A stretch of 27,770 bases of DNA from a virus, in IMG/VR virus record IMGVR_UViG_3300009068_000152, positions 1-27,770 of that record; one strand, written 5' to 3'. Made by a program: the position numbers and the translations under genes. Positions 7,080-13,753 of this stretch are shown here, one piece after another. The notes beneath the pieces were generated by a model that saw nothing but the letters and a program-made list of their open reading frames with translations, ran no database searches and was not told the origin of the DNA. Numbering within the stretch: position 1 is the stretch's first letter; each line of letters begins with the position of its first letter.

Positions 7080-8420
7080 ATGGCATCGAATCTCAAGCGA
7101 CTTCAGGATCGTGCCGCGGCCATCGCCGCGCGAATGACCGAACTGGCCGCCGTGGCCGAGCGTTCGGAAGACCAGACCGTCGAACTGCGGAAGCTCTCCG
7201 GCGAAGCCGACACCGTCAAGGCTGACCTTGACTTCGAGTCGATGATCGCTGCCAAGGAGAAGGAACTCCGCTCTGTCGTCGAGGTCGCCGCCCCAGCCGC
7301 TGTTGCCGCCCCGGCTCCTGAAGCCCCTAAGACCGAGATTCGTGCGGTCGGCATCCATCACACCCAGCTTCGTGCGTTCAACGACGGCCCCGAGGCTGTC
7401 GAGAGTGCCTACCGCTGCGGTCGGTGGCTGCGTGCTCACGCTTTCAAGAACGCCGACGACATTCGCTGGTGCAAGGATCACGGCGTCGAGGCCCGCGCTC
7501 TAAACGAGGGCAGCAACTCGGCCGGTGGTGCCCTGGTTCCAGAGGAATTTGCTGCTCGCGTGATCCGCTTGGTCGAAAACTACGGTACGTTCGCCGCATC
7601 GAACGTCGAGAAGGTCACGATGTCTCGCGACACGATGATCATCCCGAAGCGTATCACGGGCACCTCGGCCTACTTCGTGGGCGAAGGCACCGCAGTGACC
7701 GAGTCGGAGCCGACCTACGCCAACGTGCAGCTTATCGCGAAAAAGCTCGCGGTTGGCACCCGCATGTCCAGCGAAATCGTCGAAGACGCTCTTGTTTCGA
7801 TTGCAGATGCAGTCGCAACTGAGTTCGCCACGTCGCTGGCTCTCAAGCAGGACATGTGCGGCTGGCTCGGTGACGGCACCAGCACCTACGGTGGAATTTA
7901 CGGCGTCGTTCCGAAGATCAACGATGGCACTCACACGGCTGGCGTTCTCGGTGCGAGCACCGGAGCCACCGGCTTCGAGACGCTCACGATCACCGACTTC
8001 ATCAAGACCATCGGCAAGATGCCGCTCTACGCCCGCCAGGGTGCCGAGTGGTACATCTCGCCGGCTGGCTTCGCTGCGTCGATGGCTCGCCTCCGCTATG
8101 CGGCCGGCGGGAACACCGTCGAGCAGCTTGGCAACGGCGTGAGCGAGACTTTCCTTGGATACAAGGTCAACCTCGTCCACGTCATGGACACCACGCTCGG
8201 CGCCGATGCCAGCAAGGTGAAGGTGCTGTTCGCGAACCTGGGTCTGTCAAGCATCTACGCTCGTCGCCGGGACTTCTCGGTCAAGCTCTACGATCAGGTC
8301 TACGCGACCACGGATCAACTTTTGCTCCAGGGTCTGAGTCGCTTCGACATTGTTCATCACTCCCTCGGCGACAACACGACCGCCGGCCCGGTGATTGCCC
8401 TCAAGACCGCGGCGTCGTGA
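7080..8420 (+). CDS. Major capsid protein, HK97 fold
   Basis: A 446-residue protein from ATG 7080, which has AGGAG 10 nt upstream. Residues 1 to about 95 are helical and charged (LKRLQDRAAAIAARMTELAA and following), the delta or scaffold domain that the upstream protease would remove, followed by an Ala/Pro-rich linker. The body is typical of HK97-type capsids: GGALVPEEFAARVIRLVENYG near the start of the mature domain, a VGEGTAVTESEPTYANVQLIAKKLA-type stretch, LGDGTSTYGGIYGVVP, EWYISPAGFAASMARL and a C-terminal FDIVHHSLG. Hundreds of copies form the shell. It has its own promoter-like motif and structured leader, which fits a need for high expression. Confidence 0.95.
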   Translation: MASNLKRLQDRAAAIAARMTELAAVAERSEDQTVELRKLSGEADTVKADLDFESMIAAKEKELRSVVEVAAPAAVAAPAPEAPKTEIRAVGIHHTQLRAFNDGPEAVESAYRCGRWLRAHAFKNADDIRWCKDHGVEARALNEGSNSAGGALVPEEFAARVIRLVENYGTFAASNVEKVTMSRDTMIIPKRITGTSAYFVGEGTAVTESEPTYANVQLIAKKLAVGTRMSSEIVEDALVSIADAVATEFATSLALKQDMCGWLGDGTSTYGGIYGVVPKINDGTHTAGVLGASTGATGFETLTITDFIKTIGKMPLYARQGAEWYISPAGFAASMARLRYAAGGNTVEQLGNGVSETFLGYKVNLVHVMDTTLGADASKVKVLFANLGLSSIYARRRDFSVKLYDQVYATTDQLLLQGLSRFDIVHHSLGDNTTAGPVIALKTAAS

Positions 8421-8455
8421 GCCTAACCCAACCTCTTAGAAGGAGTATCTAGACC

Positions 8456-8881
8456 ATGATTCACAGTCAGATGGAAAAGATTGTCGCCGCCGTTCCCACG
8501 GCTGTCGGCAGCAGTGCCGTAACCCTGACAATCGACACGATTGGTTGGGATCACACCAGCGTCTCTGTCCTGCGGGCCAGCAACGCTTCGACGGTGTTCG
8601 CGAGCGTGCTCAAGGTGGAAGAGTCCGACGACAACTCGACGTTCTCGAACGTCACGGGCTTCCTCGGCGGCACCGACTTCACGATCCCCGCTGTCTCCGA
8701 CACGTCGTCGGCTTCCATCGTGAAGCTTGACATCAACACGCAGTCGAAGAAGCGTTACTTGAAGGTCACTGCGACCCCGGCTGTGAGCGTGAACACCATC
8801 GTGACTGCTCGTCAGTCGCGAGGCGAGAACGCACCGTCCACTGTGACCGAGGCTGGCGTCATCGGTTGGGTTAAGGGCTGA
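8456..8881 (+). CDS. Probable capsid decoration or head-associated protein
   Basis: A 141-residue beta-rich protein immediately after the capsid gene, with a strong AAGGAG about 12 nt before ATG 8456. It has the pattern LTIDTIGWDHTSVSVLRAS, VLKVEESDDNSTFSNVTGF, then RYLKVTATPAVSVN, a layout I associate with small head proteins encoded after the capsid in many siphoviruses. No signal peptide or membrane segment is present. A surface decoration or stabilising role is inferred from position and composition; a minor structural role is possible. Confidence 0.65.
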   Translation: MIHSQMEKIVAAVPTAVGSSAVTLTIDTIGWDHTSVSVLRASNASTVFASVLKVEESDDNSTFSNVTGFLGGTDFTIPAVSDTSSASIVKLDINTQSKKRYLKVTATPAVSVNTIVTARQSRGENAPSTVTEAGVIGWVKG

Positions 8882-8882
8882 T

Positions 8883-8933
8883 TCCCGTATCTGCGGGACG
8901 GCCATGACGGCCGACAAAGGCGCAAGGATGCGC
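8883..8933 (+). other. Three consecutive GC-rich hairpins between decoration and glycosyltransferase genes
   Basis: Within 51 nt there are three short stem-loops: TCCCG/CGGGA (8883-8898, loop TATCTG), CGGCC/GGCCG (8899-8913, loop ATGAC) and GCGCA/TGCGC (8920-8933, loop AGGA). The first starts 2 nt after the stop of the upstream gene and no T-run follows, so this is not a standard intrinsic terminator. It could protect the 3' end of the abundant capsid and decoration mRNA or attenuate reading into the genes beyond. The stems are seen directly; the role is inference. Confidence 0.5.
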
Positions 8934-8958
8934 GCCCGCTCCACACTAGGAGCGAACC

Positions 8959-9687
8959 GTGCTATTGCGTATTGGTAACGTCGAAGCGGAAATCAAAGTC
9001 GCGGCGGTGATGTCCACCCCGCGACTTGGATTTACCGATAACTTCTTCTGCGTCTCATCCGCGCTCGCGCCCCACGGCATCAGTCCCACGAAGGTGACTG
9101 GTGCGTTCTGGGGGCAGTGTCTCCAGCGGTCAATGGAACAGGTCATCGACAACAACGATGTGATCCTGACCGTTGACTACGACACGGTCTTCAATGCGAA
9201 GACGGTCGAGGCGCTTCTAGCCCTTCTAATGCACTCGGGCTATGACGCGATTGCCCCGCTTCAGACGAAACGGGAGGCGAACGCCGTCATGTTCGCTCTA
9301 GCCGGCAGCGATGTCGAAGAAAAGACTGAGGTGGGCCGCGAGTTCTTTGAGAAGGTCGTCCAGCCCGTGGAGACGGCTCACTTCGGCCTGACGTTCCTGC
9401 GAACGTCGGCGCTGAAGAAGATGAAGAAGCCGTGGTTTCTCGCCCGTGCTAATGACCAGGGCGAGTGGACGGGCGGGCACACCGACGAGGATATCTATTT
9501 CTGGAAGCAGTGGGCCGCCTGCGGCAATACGCTGGGCCTCGCCACTCACGTCAGCGTCGGGCACGCCGAACTGATGGTCACATGGCCCTCTAGGACTGAC
9601 GCCAGCGGCAAGGTGCAGCAGCACACGACCGAGTATTGGAACAGCGGCCAGAAGGCACCAGAGAAAGCCTGGGGGCAAGTCAATTGA
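8959..9687 (+). CDS. Glycosyltransferase-like protein (GT-A type) in the head operon
   Basis: A 242-residue protein with a GTG start and AGGAG (8948-8952) at 6-nt spacing. The core resembles family 2-type GT-A enzymes: a segment counting residues from a nucleotide fold, VILTVDYDTVF with a D-x-D metal/sugar-nucleotide motif at residues 73-75, AIAPLQTKR, a GLTFLR segment, GGHTDEDIYFWKQW (residues 172-185) where an acidic catalytic residue would lie, and VSVGHAE with a possible metal-binding His at 202. It would transfer a sugar from an activated donor. Lying between decoration and connector genes, it may modify virion proteins or a host surface glycan; the acceptor cannot be read from sequence. 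No membrane segment is seen. Confidence 0.75.
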   Translation: MLLRIGNVEAEIKVAAVMSTPRLGFTDNFFCVSSALAPHGISPTKVTGAFWGQCLQRSMEQVIDNNDVILTVDYDTVFNAKTVEALLALLMHSGYDAIAPLQTKREANAVMFALAGSDVEEKTEVGREFFEKVVQPVETAHFGLTFLRTSALKKMKKPWFLARANDQGEWTGGHTDEDIYFWKQWAACGNTLGLATHVSVGHAELMVTWPSRTDASGKVQQHTTEYWNSGQKAPEKAWGQVN

Positions 9688-9875
9688 AAATCCGCGTGCT
9701 ACAGAATTTCGACTGCTACGAGAAAGGCCAAGTCTTTGAGGATTGGCCGGGGGGCATGTGCGATCTGCTCATTCGCCGCGGGCTGATCGAAGAAGTCGAG
9801 ACGGCAGAGGCCGTACCCGAAACGATTGAGAGGGCCGACATGGGCGTAAGAACAAAGCCAAAGCAGAGGCGTTAA
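9684..9875 (+). CDS. Small phage protein of the KIRVL type
   Basis: A 63-residue protein starting at TTG 9684, which overlaps the glycosyltransferase stop in a TTGA junction. The start reads LKIRVLQNFDCYEKGQVFED, then GMCDLLIRRGLIEEVE, the layout of small head-region proteins (KIRLLRN... G..ydpGdvvdv...a..Li..G.ae.v) seen in many siphoviruses. An ATG upstream at 9636 would put the first 16 codons inside the glycosyltransferase and is less likely. The C-terminus is basic (KPKQRR). The function is unknown in the family; a small virion or neck accessory role is plausible. Confidence 0.7.
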   Translation: MKIRVLQNFDCYEKGQVFEDWPGGMCDLLIRRGLIEEVETAEAVPETIERADMGVRTKPKQRR

Positions 9876-10517
9876 ATGGACACGATTGTCTTCGGTACAC
9901 CGCAGAAGCCAACGGCGACGATTACGCCGTTTCGTAGTCTTCGCCGAATCACGCAGCCGGCCGTCGAGCCGGTTAGTTTGGCTTTCGCCAAGACCCACGC
10001 CCGCGTCGATACAGAGACGGACGATCTCTACATCCAATCTCTGATCTCGGTGGCGCGCGAGTATGTAGAGGACATTCTGGATATCACGATCTGCACCACG
10101 GTCTGGGAGGTCAAGTATGACCTGTTCCCAATCTGGGCCATCGTCCTGCCCCGCCTGCCCATGCAGGACAAGACGGTCACGGTGACCTACCGCAGCGGCG
10201 ACGGCACCTACGGCACGCTCTCGAGTGCGAATGCCGCCTTCCAGGTCGATGCCAGCGTCTTGCCGGGGCGAATCTACCCGCAATGGGCGACGGCGTGGCC
10301 GGCGACCCGCGGCGACGAGAACTCGGTCACGGTGCGGTATACGGCCGGTTACGGCGACGACGGGCAGACTGCCCCCCGCGTGGCAAAACACCTGATCTGC
10401 CTTCTTGTGGGGCACTGGTATGACACTCGCCAGCCGGCGGTCACCGGGGCACCGCAGTCGGTGCCTCAGACATTTGAGACGCTCTTGGCAGCCGCCAGCA
10501 TGGGGGTTTATCGATGA
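9876..10517 (+). CDS. Head-tail connector, HK97 gp6 / phiE125 gp8-like
   Basis: A 213-residue protein that starts directly after the previous stop. Signatures are EPVSLAFAKTHARVDTETDDLYIQSLI, a helix with AREYVEDIL, TTVWEVKYDLFP, PRLPMQDKTVTVTYRSGDGTY, then a late RYTAGYGDD, PRVAKHLICLLVGHWYDTRQ. This is the usual arrangement of the ring protein that binds under the portal and forms the first adaptor of the neck. It is followed by a 4-nt overlap with the next gene, and the closure and completion genes lie just downstream in the expected order. Confidence 0.88.
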   Translation: MDTIVFGTPQKPTATITPFRSLRRITQPAVEPVSLAFAKTHARVDTETDDLYIQSLISVAREYVEDILDITICTTVWEVKYDLFPIWAIVLPRLPMQDKTVTVTYRSGDGTYGTLSSANAAFQVDASVLPGRIYPQWATAWPATRGDENSVTVRYTAGYGDDGQTAPRVAKHLICLLVGHWYDTRQPAVTGAPQSVPQTFETLLAAASMGVYR

Positions 10518-10843
10518 CTCTTCGCGCCCGCATCGACACCGATGTTGTCTACCACAACGCCACCGACACCTCGCTGCTGGTCGGCACGTTGGCCGAGCAC
10601 CTAGCTCCGACTCTGACAACGGCCCAGACCATCACCGGAACGGTTGGCACGGCATCTGTGCAGATCGTCGGCACGACCCCGCTCTCAACCCTGGTCGTGA
10701 AGAACACGGGGGCTGGAGTTCTGCGGCTGGCCGGCAGCGTCGATGTCGCCGCAGGCCGGCTTTCCATCCTGCCAGTGACGGCGACAATTACGGTTTCGGC
10801 TCCGTCTGGGTCTGGTTCATATACCGCCATCTGGATGGGGTGA
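10514..10843 (+). CDS. Small beta-rich protein of unknown function in the neck cluster
   Basis: A 109-residue protein whose ATG overlaps the connector stop by 4 nt. After an N-terminal MTLRARIDTDVVYHN stretch it is nearly all Thr, Val, Ala, Gly and Ser in alternating strands, ending in a TVSAPSGSGSYTAIWMG segment. I do not recognise a family. Its place between connector and closure genes suggests a small virion component, perhaps an extra decoration or neck whisker protein, but this is only positional inference. Confidence 0.65.
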   Translation: MTLRARIDTDVVYHNATDTSLLVGTLAEHLAPTLTTAQTITGTVGTASVQIVGTTPLSTLVVKNTGAGVLRLAGSVDVAAGRLSILPVTATITVSAPSGSGSYTAIWMG

Positions 10844-10846
10844 GCC

Positions 10847-11167
10847 ATGATCAACTCTGGCGCGATGCGCGAGCGGGTCACGATCCAGAAGCCGGTCGAG
10901 AGCCAGAGTTCGTTTGGCGAGGCGACGATCTCCTGGGAAGACGAGGGCACGGTCTACGCCAGCGTCATGGGCGTCAGGGCCGCCGACTACTTCGCAGCCC
11001 AGCAGGCAGGCGTGCTGGTCACCCATCGCATCCGCATCCGCTTCTTCCCAGGCATCACCCACCAGCATCGGCTGATCTGGCGTGACCGCGTGATGGAGAT
11101 CAGCAGCGTGCTCGAGCGAGAGGCCCGGTCTGTGCACGAAATTCTGGCGAGGGAGGACGCGACATGA
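10847..11167 (+). CDS. Head-closure / head-tail joining protein (SPP1 gp16-like)
   Basis: A 106-residue protein with the classic short layout of the family: INSGAMRERVTIQKP at the N-terminus, FGEATISWEDEGTVYASVMG, an AADYFAAQQ helix, then HRIRIRFFPGIT, HRLIWRDRVMEI and a final LEREARSVHEILAREDA. These proteins seal the connector after packaging and provide the docking face for the tail. It starts 3 nt after the previous stop and overlaps the next gene by 4 nt, keeping the canonical connector - closure - gp10 order. Confidence 0.85.
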   Translation: MINSGAMRERVTIQKPVESQSSFGEATISWEDEGTVYASVMGVRAADYFAAQQAGVLVTHRIRIRFFPGITHQHRLIWRDRVMEISSVLEREARSVHEILAREDAT

Positions 11168-11901
11168 TTACGCAAGGCGTCGGCGCACCTCGGGTCATGG
11201 ACGGCCAGACCGGCAAGCAACTGACGAATGCGTTCGTCACGGTGAAGACGGCTGGCATCCGCGAGCTTGCCGAGAGGCTTGAGATGCTCGGAGCCAAGAT
11301 GGGGGAGCCGAAGGCGCTCGAGGAGTGCGTCGAAAAGGCGGGCGAGCATATCAAAAAGGGCTACAAGTCGAAGGTCAGCAACGTCACTGGCAACTTGATC
11401 AAGTCAGTTCGCATTGAAACCAAGACCTATGAGGCAGCAGCCGTCGCCATTATCGGCCCGTGGCAATCTGGAAGTGCTGGCTCCACAGAAAAACAAGCAT
11501 CGGGAAATCATGCTTGGTGGATCGAGTTCGGTACAGATGCCAGAAAGCCAGGAACAAAGGGTCGTCGCACCTACCTGAACGTCCATCAGATGATCAACGG
11601 GAAGATGAGGCGGCATTCGTCGGCGAACAACAAGCAGTTCGCGAATATGTCTCGCGGGTATTACTTCTTGATGAGCAGCTATGACGAGCCAACCCGGCAG
11701 GCGCGGATGGGTTCGGGCTATCCGCACGATTTCGGCTCCACAAACGGCAAGATGCATCCGGTCACGCTTCATCCGGGCGAAACCATAGCCCCCATGCCCG
11801 CGCAACACGCGATGGAGAAGACCATCAGCGAACAGCAGGGGGCCGTGTTTAACACTCTCAGGGCTGCCATCCAAAACTCACTGGACAGACTGACATCGTG
11901 A
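11164..11901 (+). CDS. HK97 gp10-like neck/tail completion protein
   Basis: A 245-residue protein with an ATGA overlap with the closure gene. The HK97 gp10 pattern is visible: IRELAERLEMLGAKM, ECVEKAGEHIKKGYKSKV, VTGNLIKSVRIETK, an HAWWIEFGT motif, and a C-terminal PMPAQHAMEKT followed by a helix. The family is needed for joining head and tail. It is longer than the usual 130-150 residues because of an extra stretch of about 90 residues after WWIEFGT, containing MINGKMRRHSSANNKQFANMSRG-type basic sequence; whether that is a phage-specific insertion is not clear. Confidence 0.82.
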   Translation: MITQGVGAPRVMDGQTGKQLTNAFVTVKTAGIRELAERLEMLGAKMGEPKALEECVEKAGEHIKKGYKSKVSNVTGNLIKSVRIETKTYEAAAVAIIGPWQSGSAGSTEKQASGNHAWWIEFGTDARKPGTKGRRTYLNVHQMINGKMRRHSSANNKQFANMSRGYYFLMSSYDEPTRQARMGSGYPHDFGSTNGKMHPVTLHPGETIAPMPAQHAMEKTISEQQGAVFNTLRAAIQNSLDRLTS

Positions 11902-12323
11902 TCATTTCACCAGAAAAACACGTTTTCCAGCGTCTTGTCACCACTCCCGCGGTGGCGAGGCTCGTTGGATTTCAGATTTACCCGATTGCGGTGCCGAAGA
12001 CCGCCGTTCTGCCGTTCTGCGTCTACAAGCGGAACAACATCACTCGCGAGTCGGCTCTTCTAGGGCCGATCTACCAGCCGATTGTGAACCTTCAGATAGC
12101 CTCCTGGGCACTCTATTACGATGCCGCCCGCGAGCTTGCCGACGAGGTTCGATTGGCCTTGGATGGCCGCATCGGCACCCTCTCGGGGGTTACAATTGAA
12201 GATATACGGCTCGTTTCGGAGACAGATGACTATCTAGACCCGGCAGCCGTGGGAGCGCAACTCCCGCCCGCATACGAAGTTCGACAACTATTTCAAATTC
12301 GGTGGCAAGAGGCCACTGAGTAA
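11898..12323 (+). CDS. Tail terminator / completion protein (DUF3168-like)
   Basis: A 141-residue protein starting at GTG 11898 in a GTGA overlap with the previous stop. It has the expected features of tail-terminator proteins: an N-terminal helix with VFQRLVTTPAVARLVGFQIYP, PKTAVLPFCVYKRNN, a central strand PIVNLQIASWALYYDAARELADEVRLAL and a C-terminal RQLFQIRWQE. The terminator caps the tail tube once it reaches its length and binds the neck. Its position just before the tail-tube genes agrees. Confidence 0.8.
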   Translation: MIISPEKHVFQRLVTTPAVARLVGFQIYPIAVPKTAVLPFCVYKRNNITRESALLGPIYQPIVNLQIASWALYYDAARELADEVRLALDGRIGTLSGVTIEDIRLVSETDDYLDPAAVGAQLPPAYEVRQLFQIRWQEATE

Positions 12324-12346
12324 GACTTTAGCGCAAGGAGGCGCAC

Positions 12347-12676
12347 ATGGCCGGTGTTGCTGCGATGGGCGTGTCGATCACCTACAACTCCGTAGGTATT
12401 ACCGCAACGAGCTTTAATGTCAACGACCAGATCGACACCGCTGACGGCTCGCACCTTGGTCAAGCTGTCGGTGACCGTCGCCAGTATGTTCCGACGTTCG
12501 TGCAGCGGGAAATCTCCGTTGACTACATCGGAACCACGGTCATTTCGACGCAGTCTGCCGCTATCAGCATCTCTGGCCCTGTTAGTTTCTCCGGCAACGC
12601 CACCCTCACGGCCTCGACCGTCAGCGGCAGCGTCGGCGATCTTGTCAAGGGCAGCGCGACGTGGCGAGTCGCCTAA
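12347..12676 (+). CDS. Tail-tube-like protein A
   Basis: A 109-residue protein with a strong AAGGAGG before ATG 12347. It is beta-rich: GVSITYNSVGITATSFNVND, IDTADGSHLGQ, a long EISVDYIGTTVIST segment and a C-terminal TASTVSGSVGDLVKGSATWRV. Position (after terminator, before chaperones) is where the major tail tube protein belongs, and the last segment has the look of the tube-fold C-terminus. It is short for a full tail-tube protein and resembles the next gene along its length, so the two may both contribute to the tube. The assignment rests on synteny and fold impression. Confidence 0.65.
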   Translation: MAGVAAMGVSITYNSVGITATSFNVNDQIDTADGSHLGQAVGDRRQYVPTFVQREISVDYIGTTVISTQSAAISISGPVSFSGNATLTASTVSGSVGDLVKGSATWRVA

Positions 12677-12696
12677 TAAAATAGTCGAGTGTCGTC

Positions 12697-13059
12697 ATGG
12701 CTGGATTCACAGCGCAGGGCGCGACGTTCACATACTCCGGCTTTTCCGGCAAAGTGACAGGCATATCTGTAGAGACACCCACGGCGGTGATCGCGGATAT
12801 GACCTCAAAGAACAATCCGAAAGGCTACATGGTAATGGTGCCGACCGGCGACTGGGCCGGCGGCACCATCACCGTGGATTTCATCGGGTCAGGCGACCCA
12901 CAGTCGCTTGTCAAAACGACAGGCGTCGTGATCTTCGCCTCCGCTGCGTTCACCATCTCTCGCCGCGTTGTGTGCCAAGCGGCATCAATCAGCGCAAAGG
13001 CTGGAGAGATAGTCAGCGGTTCCCTCAAGTTTCTTATTACCGACTACACAGGCACATAG
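12697..13059 (+). CDS. Tail-tube-like protein B, paralogue of A
   Basis: A 120-residue protein beginning MAGFTAQGATFTYSGFSG, parallel to the MAGVAAMGVSITYNSVG start of the preceding gene. Shared positions continue: an ADMTS/ADGSH segment, TITVDFIGSG against EISVDYIGTT, a VIFASAAFTISRR strand against SFSGNATLTAS, and a closing SISAKAGEIVSGSLKF against TVSGSVGDLVKGSATW. The pair probably arose by tandem duplication. One may be the main tube protein and the other a minor or alternative tube subunit. The following gap contains a small hairpin, AGGCA/TGCCT (13061-13073), and GGAG before the next gene. Confidence 0.65.
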   Translation: MAGFTAQGATFTYSGFSGKVTGISVETPTAVIADMTSKNNPKGYMVMVPTGDWAGGTITVDFIGSGDPQSLVKTTGVVIFASAAFTISRRVVCQAASISAKAGEIVSGSLKFLITDYTGT

Positions 13060-13102
13060 CAGGCAGGATGCCTCGCAAAATCACTTATCGGAGTAGATAG
13101 AC

Positions 13103-13474
13103 ATGGCTCTTGACCGCAAAAGCATCCTGGCCGCCGACGACGTTCGCAAAGAAAAGACTGCTGTGCCCGAGTGGGGTGGCGACGTTTTTCTTCGCGTTCT
13201 TACCGGCACCGACCGCGACCGTTTTGAGGAGTCCTACTCTGAGCAGAAGATGAAGGCTTTCCGTATTCGCTTTTTGCTCTTGGCCCTCTGCGACGAGGCC
13301 GGAAAGCGTCTCTTTGGAGACGACGAAGGCGACGTGCTCGGCGACAAGTCGTCGGTCGTGATCAATCGACTCTTCGAGGCCGGCTGGAAGCTGAATGCCT
13401 TCACCCAGGAGGCAGTGGATGCCTTGGGGGAAGATTCGCAGCCCGCCCCGAGCGGCGATTCTACTTCCGCCTAG
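13103..13474 (+). CDS. Tail assembly chaperone, G form
   Basis: A 123-residue protein, the size of lambda gpG-like chaperones, located directly before the tape measure. The sequence runs MALDRKSILAADDVRKEKT, EWGGDVFLRVLTGTDRDRFE, then FRIRFLLLALCDEAGKRLF and GWKLNAFTQEAVDALGE. Chaperones of this type coat the tape measure and recruit tube protein; they are not in the finished virion. The last 14 codons are overlapped by a -1 reading frame encoding the T domain, so a fraction of ribosomes should make the longer G-T fusion. GGAG at about 13091 serves as ribosome binding site. Confidence 0.85.
   Translation: MALDRKSILAADDVRKEKTAVPEWGGDVFLRVLTGTDRDRFEESYSEQKMKAFRIRFLLLALCDEAGKRLFGDDEGDVLGDKSSVVINRLFEAGWKLNAFTQEAVDALGEDSQPAPSGDSTSA
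13424..13432 (+). other. Programmed -1 ribosomal frameshift site, TTGGGGGAA
   Basis: In the G frame the codons are TTG GGG GAA, giving the heptamer G-GGG-GAA. Slipping back one base re-pairs the P-site glycine tRNA on GGG, and the next codon read would be GGA at 13429. Downstream of this point the -1 frame carries family-like T sequence, while the G frame ends after 14 more codons. The heptamer is not the textbook lambda GGGAAAG, since the A-site re-pairing is imperfect. The fusion would be about 215 residues. Confidence 0.7.
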
Positions 13475-13749
13475 CGGCAACGCTGGGGATGAGCGTCAAG
13501 CGGCTGCTGCAAGAGATCGACAGTACGGAGATCGCTGAGTGGTATGCCTATGACCAGCGGTGGCCGCTGCCTGACCCGTGGGGGCAGACGGCCAGATTGT
13601 GCAGGGTGATCATGGCTTCGTCGGGAAACTACAAGAAACACGATATCCCCGACGAGGCCGCTTTCATCCCCACCGCCGTCAAGCCAGAGCAGACGGCGAA
13701 TCAGATGATGAACGAACTGATGAAGTTGAATATGCAGCCAACGGGGTGA
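13429..13749 (+). CDS. Tail assembly chaperone T domain, made by -1 frameshift from G
   Basis: Read from GGA 13429, the -1 frame gives RRFYFRLAATLGMSVKRLLQ, then STEIAEWYAYDQRWPLPDPW and a helical end. This is the expected gpT pattern (f.la..lgm.v..ll..is..el.ew.ay). The conserved part starts about 15 codons before the first ATG at 13489, so starting there would cut the domain. The region should therefore be expressed as the C-terminal half of a G-T fusion, with 106 residues added after residue 109 of G. It stops 4 nt before the tape-measure ATG. Confidence 0.8.
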   Translation, partial: GRFAARPERRFYFRLAATLGMSVKRLLQEIDSTEIAEWYAYDQRWPLPDPWGQTARLCRVIMASSGNYKKHDIPDEAAFIPTAVKPEQTANQMMNELMKLNMQPTG

Positions 13750-13753
13750 TGCG

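Noticed and set aside
8883-8913. Intrinsic transcription terminator after the decoration gene
   Set aside because: Stems are short and no T-run follows; kept as a hairpin element only.
13489-13749. Independent T chaperone gene starting at ATG 13489
   Set aside because: Conserved T-like sequence begins about 15 codons before that ATG in the same frame, with no start of its own, so a -1 frameshift fusion explains it better.
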